Of a stretch of 14,088 nucleotides of DNA, positions 1 through 5,667 are shown one piece after another. Within the stretch, counting starts at the first letter, position 1. The number at the start of each line of letters is the position of its first letter. The stretch spans positions 1-14,088 of the forward strand of contig CAZUUQ010000074.1 of the NCBI GenBank assembly GCA_964622625.1. Direction: 5' to 3'. The position numbers were made by a program, and so were the translations under genes. The DNA comes from CAZCWM01 sp964622625. Its GTDB lineage: Bacteria; Planctomycetota; Phycisphaerae; Phycisphaerales; Phycisphaeraceae. The notes beneath the pieces were generated by a model. That model worked only from the letters and a program-made list of their open reading frames with translations, did no database searches and was not told where the DNA came from.

Positions 1-1460
1 TGGAAAACGGTGTCGGATACCGTTTTGTCGGGGAGGATGACCATGGTGCGCAGGGCGATGGCCATGTCCATGTTGCCGGCGAAGTCGGCGTGGCCGACGG
101 CGCCGGCGTAGGGGCCGCGGCGGGTGGGCTCCAGTTCGTCGATGATCTGCATCGCCCGCACCTTCGGAGCGCCGCTGACCGTGCCCACCGGCAGGGTGTA
201 GCGCAGGGCGTCCCAGCAGGTCGCGCCGGGCCGCAGCCGGCCGGTCACCGTCGAGCTGATGTGCATGACGTGGCTGTAGCGTTCGATCGCCAGCACCTTG
301 GGCAGTTGGATCGATCCCGGCTCGCACACGCGGCCGATGTCGTTGCGCCCCAAGTCCACGAGCATGATGTGTTCAGCGCGTTCTTTCGGGTCGGCCAGCA
401 GGTCGCGTTCGAGGGCCTGGTCCTCGGCCTCGGTCGCCCCGCGCTGCCGCGTGCCGGCCAGCGGACGGTTGATGACGTGGCCGGCGCTGACGTGGCAGAG
501 AATCTCCGGGCTTGAGCCGACGAGCACCGCCCCGTCGATGTGCAGGTAGAACATGTAGGGCGAGGGGTTGACCACGCGCAGGGCCCGGTAGATGTCGAAC
601 GGGTCGGCCTGGGTGCGGCGTTCGAAGCGCTGGCTGATGACGACCTGGAAGATATCGCCGTCGGCGATGTAGCGTTTGCACTTTTCGACGGCGCGCTGGT
701 ACTGGCCGTCGGCCATGTTGCCCAGGGGCAGGCGCGGCGGCGGGGTTTCGAGGTCGATATCGCCGACCGCCAGTTCGGGCGAGCCGGGCGGCGTGGTGAC
801 GCGCTGGCGCTCGATGCGCTCGACGATGGCGTCCACCTCGCGGCAGCCGGCGTCATAGGCGGCGTCTGAATCCGCGTGTTCATCCAGCAGCACCTGGCTC
901 ATCACGAGGATGGTTTTCTGCACGTGGTCGAAGGCGACGATCTGGCGGTAGAGGCCCATGTGCAGATCGGGCAGGCCGCGGTCGTCGGCCGGCGGCGAGG
1001 GCAGTTTTTCGCCTTCGAGGTAGCGCACGGTGTCGTAGCCGGCGCAGCCGAACCATCCGCCGACGAAGCCGGGCAGCGCCAGCGGCGAGGGGGCGAGTTT
1101 CCAGCCGGCGGTGAGCTTCTGAAGCTCGCTCAGCGGGTCGGGGCTAATGAAGCGGCGCGACTTGGCTGGATCAAGATGATGGCGCAGTTCCACGTCGTGC
1201 CCGCGGGCGATGACCTCGAGCATGGGGCGCGAGCCGAGGAAGCTGTAGCGGCCGATGCGCTGGCCGTCGATGACCGATTCGAGCAGGAAGCTCGGGGCCA
1301 TGCGATCGTCGGGTTCGACGAGTCGGCGGTAGGCGAGCACGGGCGTGAGCTGGTCGGCCAGCAGTCGTCGGCAGACGGTGACGAGGCAGCCGGGGTTGTC
1401 CGGTCCGGCCGCGGCCGCGATCTTTCGGAATGTCGCCCGGTCGGGCAGCGTCCGGCCCAT
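1..1460 (-). CDS. trpE: Anthranilate synthase component I (3' end cut by window edge)
   Basis: Aminating subunit of anthranilate synthase: it turns chorismate plus ammonia, supplied by the TrpG glutaminase, into anthranilate in the first committed step of tryptophan synthesis. The frame is open from the ATG at 1460 to the window edge, giving 486 residues. TrpE is usually about 490-520, so only the C-terminal tip is missing. Visible motifs are LLES at 59-62 (the tryptophan feedback-binding element of the N-terminal domain), PLAGTR at 333-338 and PVGTVSGAPK at 424-433 of the chorismate-binding core, then the conserved DELEP...RGPYAGAVG block. The start is supported by AAAGGTG at 1471-1465, 4 nt before the ATG. 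It lies 61 bp downstream of the 160-aa gene on the same strand, so the two are probably co-transcribed. The retained LLES suggests normal feedback inhibition. PabB or a TrpE/PabB dual enzyme is less likely but cannot be excluded without the neighbouring trpG. Confidence 0.93.
   Translation of the reverse strand, partial: MGRTLPDRATFRKIAAAAGPDNPGCLVTVCRRLLADQLTPVLAYRRLVEPDDRMAPSFLLESVIDGQRIGRYSFLGSRPMLEVIARGHDVELRHHLDPAKSRRFISPDPLSELQKLTAGWKLAPSPLALPGFVGGWFGCAGYDTVRYLEGEKLPSPPADDRGLPDLHMGLYRQIVAFDHVQKTILVMSQVLLDEHADSDAAYDAGCREVDAIVERIERQRVTTPPGSPELAVGDIDLETPPPRLPLGNMADGQYQRAVEKCKRYIADGDIFQVVISQRFERRTQADPFDIYRALRVVNPSPYMFYLHIDGAVLVGSSPEILCHVSAGHVINRPLAGTRQRGATEAEDQALERDLLADPKERAEHIMLVDLGRNDIGRVCEPGSIQLPKVLAIERYSHVMHISSTVTGRLRPGATCWDALRYTLPVGTVSGAPKVRAMQIIDELEPTRRGPYAGAVGHADFAGNMDMAIALRTMVILPDKTVSDTVF
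4..26. repeat. Perfect 8-bp inverted repeat inside trpE near the window edge
   Basis: AAAACGGT at 4-11 and its exact reverse complement ACCGTTTT at 19-26 are separated by 7 bases. The sequence lies within the trpE coding region close to the protein's C-terminus. It may be chance, or it may reflect a fold-back join if a contig ends here. The coding frame stays open through it. Confidence 0.5.
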
Positions 1461-1486
1461 GTCGCACCTTTGCTTATCGCGCCCGC

Positions 1487-1511
1487 TTGTCGCGACCACT
1501 CATCGCGACGA
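1487..1511 (-). repeat. Hairpin in the leader between the 160-aa gene and trpE
   Basis: GTCGCGA (1489-1495) and TCGCGAC (1503-1509) form a perfect 7-bp inverted repeat around a 7-nt loop. It can be extended by a wobble pair and an A-T pair to 1487/1511. In trpE-sense RNA it sits 28 nt upstream of the trpE start and ahead of the ribosome-binding site. There is no T-run, so it is not a classical terminator. There are also no tandem Trp codons nearby, so a trp leader-peptide attenuator is not indicated. It could be an intercistronic stabilising stem or an operator. Confidence 0.4.
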
Positions 1512-1521
1512 CTTGTCACCA

Positions 1522-2004
1522 TCACTCCAGCGGTTCGGCGGCGATCTCGGCGCGTTCGCCGGCGATCTTCTTCTCGGCGTAGCGGCGGATCCAGTTCTCC
1601 CAGCTCTTGCCCGCGGCCGGGTCGCGGCCGGTGAAAACGAGGCGGGCGATCTGGTCGTAGTCGAGGGTCAGCCGCTCCTGCCCGTCGGCGGCCGGCTCGG
1701 CAAGCTGCATGCGGACGATGCCGCGGCCGTCGCGGACGCGGCGGTCGAAGATGTAGCCGGTGACGACGCGGCCGTCGGTCAGTTCGAGCGTGACGTCGCC
1801 GCGGTAGTCCAGGGCGTGGCTGAGGGCAGCCTGTCGTGCGGCGGGGTCGTCCAGGGGGGGCGTCCAGCCCTGTCGCGGGGCGTCTGTCCGGTCGGCGGCG
1901 GTGGGGGCCGCGTGTTGTGCGGCGCGCGACGGCTCGCTCGAACCCCGCGGGGCGTTTGTCGTGTCGGAGACGTTCTCTGCGTTCTCTGTGTTCTTCGCAC
2001 TCAT
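1522..2004 (-). CDS. Conserved-looking hypothetical protein, 160 aa
   Basis: I do not recognise the family. Residues 1-50 are low-complexity and polar (many Ala, Thr, Asn and Glu) and look disordered. The first residues are encoded by a short 9-bp DNA repeat giving N-T-E-N-A-E-N. From about residue 54 a compact domain begins: an amphipathic segment, then alternating beta-strand-like stretches (DVTLELTDGRVVTGYIFDR, then IVRMQL and RLTLDYDQIARLVFTG). It ends in a charged helix containing SWENWIRRYAEKKIAGE. The strand pattern recalls small SH3/Sm-like barrels, but that is only an impression. There is no signal peptide or membrane segment. It is the first gene of a likely two-gene unit with trpE. 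Its start has no Shine-Dalgarno, but a TAGACT hexamer lies 9 nt upstream. Confidence 0.75.
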   Translation of the reverse strand: MSAKNTENAENVSDTTNAPRGSSEPSRAAQHAAPTAADRTDAPRQGWTPPLDDPAARQAALSHALDYRGDVTLELTDGRVVTGYIFDRRVRDGRGIVRMQLAEPAADGQERLTLDYDQIARLVFTGRDPAAGKSWENWIRRYAEKKIAGERAEIAAEPLE

Positions 2005-2013
2005 GGGAGCGAT

Positions 2014-2019
2014 AGTCTA
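2014..2019 (-). promoter_or_regulatory. Possible -10 element for the 160-aa gene / trpE unit
   Basis: On the minus strand TAGACT (4 of 6 matches to TATAAT) lies 9 nt before the ATG at 2004. No convincing -35 is seen. The spacing would place transcription start at or just before the start codon, giving a leaderless or near-leaderless mRNA. This agrees with the absence of a Shine-Dalgarno. Confidence 0.3.
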
Positions 2020-2074
2020 ACCGCAGTCTGGCGGTCGGTGGCCGGCGGCGGTCGCCGGGGGGAAAGTTGCTTCA

Positions 2075-2080
2075 TAGAAT
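2075..2080 (+). promoter_or_regulatory. Possible -10 element for thiG
   Basis: TAGAAT matches TATAAT at 5 of 6 positions and lies about 94 nt before the thiG start, which would leave a leader of roughly 85 nt. No good -35 is seen at 16-18 bp. It sits in the divergent interval between the 160-aa gene and thiG, where a thiG promoter is expected. No TPP-riboswitch core was found in this leader. Confidence 0.25.
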
Positions 2081-2096
2081 GGCGGAACGGCCCCGT

Positions 2097-2116
2097 GTCC
2101 CGCTGCGTCCCGCTGC
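2097..2116. repeat. 10-bp tandem repeat in the thiG leader
   Basis: GTCCCGCTGC occurs twice in immediate succession (2097-2106, 2107-2116). It is a short feature of unknown meaning in the 5' region of thiG and may be simple slippage. Confidence 0.6.
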
Positions 2117-2173
2117 GTCGCCATGGGGGCCGGCCGCCCGTGAGATGGTAGTTTGACCTTTGAGGAAATGTGC

Positions 2174-3171
2174 ATGTCCACCGCCGCCGCTTCACTCGAC
2201 ACGCCGCTGCACGTCGCCGGCCGCACGCTCAGCAGCCGGCTGATCGTCGGCACGGGCAAGTATGCCGACTACCCGACCATGGCCCAGGCGCTCGACGCCA
2301 GCGGGGCGCAGGTGGTGACGGTGGCGGTGCGGCGGGAACGGCTGATCGACAAGCAGGGGCGTTCGATGCTCGATTTCATCGACACCGGTCGTTACACGAT
2401 TCTGCCCAACACGGCCGGTTGTTTCACGGCCGAAGATGCCGTCCGCGTCGCGCGCCTGGGCCGGGAGATTCTCGACCAGCTCGACAATCCGGGGAAAGAC
2501 TGGGTGAAGCTCGAAGTGCTGGCCGACAAGAAGACGCTGCTGCCGGACCCGCAGGGCACGCTTGAGGCGACGCGCGAGCTGGTGAAGGACGGCTTCAAGG
2601 TGCTGTGCTACACCAGCGACGATCCGGTGACGGCGGTGAAGATCAAGGAGGCGGGGGCGAGCAGCGTGATGCCGGCCGGCTCGCCCATCGGATCGGGCCA
2701 GGGTGTGCTGAATCCCAACGCCATCCGCATCATTCTGGAACTGCTCAAGCAGGGCGACGCGGCCTATCCGGTCATCGTCGACGCGGGCGTGGGGACGGCC
2801 AGCGACGTGACCATCGCCATGGAGCTTGGGGCCGACGGCGTGCTGCTGAACACGGGCATCGCGCACGCGAAGGACGCGGTGAAGATGGCCCACGCGATGC
2901 GGCACGCGATCGAAGCCGGGCGGCTGGCGTATCTGGCGGGGCGCATCGAGAAGCGGCTTTACGCGACGGCCAGCAGTCCGTGGACGGGCGTCATCAGCTA
3001 TATTCCCGGTGAGTANNNNNNNNNNNNNNNNNNNNNNNNNNNNNNNNNNNNNNNNNNNNNNNNNNNNNNNNNNNNNNNNNNNNNNNNNNNNNNNNNNNNN
3101 NNNNNNNNNNNNNNNACGCGACGGCCAGCAGTCCGTGGACGGGCGTCATCAGCTATATTCCCGGTGAGTAG
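2174..3171 (+). CDS. thiG: Thiazole synthase (interrupted by an assembly gap)
   Basis: ThiG builds the thiazole phosphate moiety of thiamine from 1-deoxy-D-xylulose 5-phosphate, dehydroglycine and ThiS-thiocarboxylate in the cytoplasm. The TIM-barrel signatures are plain: RLIVGTGKY near the N-terminus, NTAGCFTAEDAV, then WVKLEVLAD whose K112 is the expected Schiff-base lysine. These are followed by VMPAGSPIGSG, GVGTASDVTIAMELGADGVL, LLNTGIAHAKD and the C-terminal ASSPWTGVI. The ATG at 2174 is chosen because GAGGAA at 2162-2167 gives a 6-nt spacer; upstream TTG (2153) and ATG (2168) starts would overlap or precede that site. The last codons run into 100 Ns, but the flanking 55-bp duplicate restores ...YIPGE followed by TAG (3169-3171), so the real protein is about 280 residues and complete. 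ThiS and the other thi genes are not adjacent. The next gene downstream is 73 bp away on the same strand. Confidence 0.96.
2961..3170. other. 100-N scaffold gap flanked by an exact 55-bp duplication
   Basis: 2961-3015 is identical to 3116-3170, with exactly 100 Ns (3016-3115) between them. The duplicated part is the end of thiG. This is the mark of two contigs that overlap by an assembler k-mer but were scaffolded with a fixed-size gap. Merging the copies removes 155 bp and leaves an intact thiG with its stop codon. Confidence 0.92.
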
Positions 3172-3244
3172 TCGGTGATCGTCTTCGCGGGCGATCCCCA
3201 TATCAAAGCGTTGCCCGACTCGCACGGCGTGAGGACACCCGGCC

Positions 3245-4045
3245 ATGACACAACCACTTGTTCCGGCCAGCAACAAGCTGCGCGACTGGACGTTCGCGCT
3301 TTTCCCCGCCGCCCTGTCGCTGGGCATTTTCGCCATCTATCTCATTTCGCCGACGTTCTACCTGAGTTACATCCTGGAGGCTGACCTGCGCGAGTTTCAG
3401 GCTGTGGAACTGAGCAGCTTCACCGCCTCCCTGATCGCGGCAGGCATTCTGGCGGCGGCGGCGTGGCGCGTGTGGCGGATCAGTCCCCCGGGTCGTCCCG
3501 AAGCGGCCTTGTTCGTAGCCGCGGTGGCCGCCGCCGCGTTCTTCTTCGCCGGCGAGGAGGTCAACTGGGGTCAGATCCTGTCGCACTGGGGCACGGCCGA
3601 GTCCAACCGCGGCCTGGATGGGCAAACCAACCTGCACAACACTGCCGTTCCCATCCAGAGCATGGGGTCCAAGTTTCTGATCCTGGTTTTCTTCGTGACC
3701 CCGGCGGTCTGGCTGCTGCGATCACGGCTTAATCTCCCGCGGCACTGGGCCCTGGCCGTGCCGCGCTGGCCGGTGATCGTGGCTGTCGCCACCTCTTTCT
3801 GTCTGCGGCCGATCAAGCTCGGCTACCGCGCCTGGATGGGTGAAGGCGGCGACCAGACTGCGTTTTACGTGCAGTTTCTGGAGCAGATCAACGAGGTGCA
3901 GGAACTGCTTGTGGCGGTGGCGTTCCTCATCTATGCGCTGGACCGCCTGGCCGTGGTCCGGGCCATGGGCAAGGCGGCGCTGGCGGCCGGCCAGGGGCAA
4001 GGGGCCGTGGCGGACCGTGGTCGGCGTCAACCGGACGCTGCCTGA
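3245..4045 (+). CDS. Multi-pass membrane protein, GEEvnWGQ/NLHN family, unknown function
   Basis: A 266-residue polytopic inner-membrane protein. Hydrophobic segments fall at about 18-38, 58-76, 86-103, 144-158, 174-188 and 219-237. The third segment ends in GEEVNWGQ (103-110), followed by NRGLDGQTNLHN (121-132). I recall this pair of motifs (GEEisWGQ then N.Q.E.NLHN) from an uncharacterised bacterial membrane family. The conserved Glu, Trp, Gln, Asn and His next to the membrane suggest a catalytic or metal/lipid-binding site, which is inference only. The last helix is preceded by an EQINEVQELL segment. The C-terminal 30 residues are Ala/Gly/Gln-rich and probably variable. The start is supported by GTGAGGA 9-10 nt upstream. 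It lies between thiG and the radical SAM gene on the same strand. Confidence 0.85.
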   Translation: MTQPLVPASNKLRDWTFALFPAALSLGIFAIYLISPTFYLSYILEADLREFQAVELSSFTASLIAAGILAAAAWRVWRISPPGRPEAALFVAAVAAAAFFFAGEEVNWGQILSHWGTAESNRGLDGQTNLHNTAVPIQSMGSKFLILVFFVTPAVWLLRSRLNLPRHWALAVPRWPVIVAVATSFCLRPIKLGYRAWMGEGGDQTAFYVQFLEQINEVQELLVAVAFLIYALDRLAVVRAMGKAALAAGQGQGAVADRGRRQPDAA

Positions 4046-4154
4046 ATCGCCTCGGCACGGCGTTGGACCCGGGGCGGAATCTGGCGGCGCCTGAGGATCG
4101 TGCTTTTCGGGCTGGCCAGCCGAGGCGAGGCGGCCGGCGTTTGCGCCGATCCCC

Positions 4155-4160
4155 TATGAT
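4155..4160 (+). promoter_or_regulatory. Possible -10 element immediately before the ahbD-like gene
   Basis: TATGAT (5 of 6 matches) is followed by GGGG and 5 more bases before the ATG at 4170. The same TATGATGGGGC string occurs at the same distance before dnaB on the other strand. Transcription would start near the start codon. Alternatively GGGG could act as a weak Shine-Dalgarno. No -35 is evident. Confidence 0.4.
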
Positions 4161-4169
4161 GGGGCTGAC

Positions 4170-5599
4170 ATGGAACAGCATCCGTCGGTTCAATCCGGTT
4201 CCCCTTCGGGTCGCGCATCGGGTCCGTCCGTGGAGATGCGCATCAGCGCCGCGGCCGACCCGACCCAGCGCGCGACACCGGCCGCGCCGCCGCTGCGGCT
4301 GCTGTTCTGGGAGACCACGGCCGCGTGCAACCTCGCGTGCGTACACTGCCGGCGGCTGGACGTTTCACGGCAGTTGAGCCAGGACGACCTGAGCACGCCC
4401 GAGGCGACGGCCCTGATCCGGTCGCTGCCCGATTGCGGGCCGCCCGGCTTTCGGCCGATCCTCGTGTTCTCCGGCGGCGAACCGCTGATGCGTCCCGATC
4501 TTTTTGATCTGGCCGAGACGGCGGTGGCAAGCAACCTGCACATCGCCCTGGCGACCAACGGGACGATCATGGACGAGCGCATCGCCCAGCGCGTGGTGGA
4601 TGTCGGCTTCGAGCGCGTGGCGATGAGCTTCGACGGTCCGGACGCGGCGACGCACGACAACTTCCGCGGGATCGACGGCTCGTTCGCCTCGACGGTGCGC
4701 GGGTTCACGGAGCTGCGCCGCCGCGGGATGTCGATGCAGATCAACACGACGGTGACGCGGCACAACGTCGCGCACCTGGACCGCATGTACCAGCACGCGA
4801 TCGACCTGGGCGCGGACGCGCTGCACATCTTCATGCTCGTGCCCGTGGGCTGCGGGATGGAGCTGAGCGACGCCATCCGCCTCGATCCCCAGGAATACGA
4901 GGACGCGCTGCACTGGATATACGACCGCAGCATGGAGCAGAAACTGCACATGAAGGCGACGTGCGCGCCGCACTACTTCCGGGTGATGCGTCAGCGAGCG
5001 AAGGATGACGGCGTGAAGATGCCCGCGGCGGCGCACCCGCACCGGCGGCTGGCGCACGACGGGCCGCCGACGGGCGGGGGGCATCCCGGCGGACACCCGG
5101 GCGGGAGCGGGGCCGGCGACAGGGCCAACATGTCGGNNNNNNNNNNNNNNNNNNNNNNNNNNNNNNNNNNNNNNNNNNNNNNNNNNNNNNNNNNNNNNNN
5201 NNNNNNNNNNNNNNNNNNNNNNNNNNNNNNNNNNNNCATCCCGGCGGACACCCGGGCGGGAGCGGGGCCGGCGACAGGGCCAACATGTCGGCGATGACCA
5301 AGGGCTGCCTGGCGGGACAGGCGATCTGCTTTGTGTCGCACACCGGCGAAGTGTTCCCCTGCGGCTACCTGCCGCTGAGCAGCGGCAACGTGAAGCGCAC
5401 GCCGCTGCCGACGATCTGGCGCGACAGCGCGATCTTCGCGAATCTGCGCGACGATTCGACGCTGGAGGGCAAGTGCGGCGAGTGCGAGTTCAAGAAGGTG
5501 TGCATGGGTTGCCGCGCCCGCGCGTATGCCGAGGCCTATGACTACCTGGCCGAGGAACCCAACTGCGAGTACGTGCCGTTGCGCATGCGCGACCGGTGA
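4170..5599 (+). CDS. Radical SAM/SPASM protein, AhbD (heme b synthase)-like; interrupted by an assembly gap
   Basis: AhbD decarboxylates two propionates of Fe-coproporphyrin III to give heme b in the siroheme-dependent pathway; NirJ of heme d1 synthesis is a close relative. The radical SAM cluster motif CNLACVHC is at 53-60 (C53, C57, C60), with SGGEP at 101-105. Later blocks typical of this group are LATNGT, MSFDGPDAATHDNFRG, QINTTVTRHN, FMLVPVG and KATCAPHYFRV. Merging the 55-bp duplicates around the N-gap gives one 424-residue frame with no shift. In it the SPASM region has cysteines at 328, 335, 346, 384, 387, 393, 396 and 414, including the CGECEFKKVCMGC cluster, enough for an auxiliary 4Fe-4S centre. 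Between core and SPASM (285-322) is a His/Gly/Pro-rich insert (HPGGHPGG). No ahbA/B/C genes are nearby. An alternative start is the ATG at 4236. The family is sure; the exact substrate is inference. Confidence 0.8.
5082..5291. other. Second 100-N scaffold gap flanked by an exact 55-bp duplication
   Basis: 5082-5136 equals 5237-5291 with exactly 100 Ns (5137-5236) between. The sequence is very GC-rich and encodes the HPGG insert of the radical SAM protein, which probably caused the assembly break. Merging the copies keeps the reading frame (ANMS continues as AMTKGCLAG). The overlap length is the same 55 bp as at the first gap, pointing to the assembler's k-mer size. Confidence 0.92.
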
Positions 5600-5600
5600 A

Positions 5601-5624
5601 CCGCCCGCGTGCCACGAGGGGCGG
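5601..5624 (+). repeat. GC-rich hairpin just downstream of the radical SAM gene
   Basis: CCGCCC (5601-5606) pairs with GGGCGG (5619-5624), and an inner CGT/ACG pairing is possible. It begins right after the TGA of the radical SAM gene. There is no T-run after it, so a factor-independent terminator is doubtful. It may stabilise the mRNA end or separate this gene from the hydrolase. Confidence 0.35.
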
Positions 5625-5667
5625 ACGCTCTCGCTGAATCGTGCCCGCCGTCACAAGGAGTTTCGAT

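Noticed and set aside
1461..1525. Trp leader peptide/attenuator before trpE
   Set aside because: The only short frame has a single Trp codon, no tandem Trp codons and no T-run terminator.
2005..2173. TPP riboswitch before thiG
   Set aside because: The conserved thi-box strings (CTGAGA and the ACCTGATC-type element) are not present in the leader.
5137..5291. Frameshift or split radical SAM gene
   Set aside because: Merging the 55-bp duplicates gives one uninterrupted 424-residue frame.
5641..5667. Upstream GTG start for the hydrolase
   Set aside because: The ATG at 5668 has AAGGAG at a good distance and places the signal peptide at the N-terminus.
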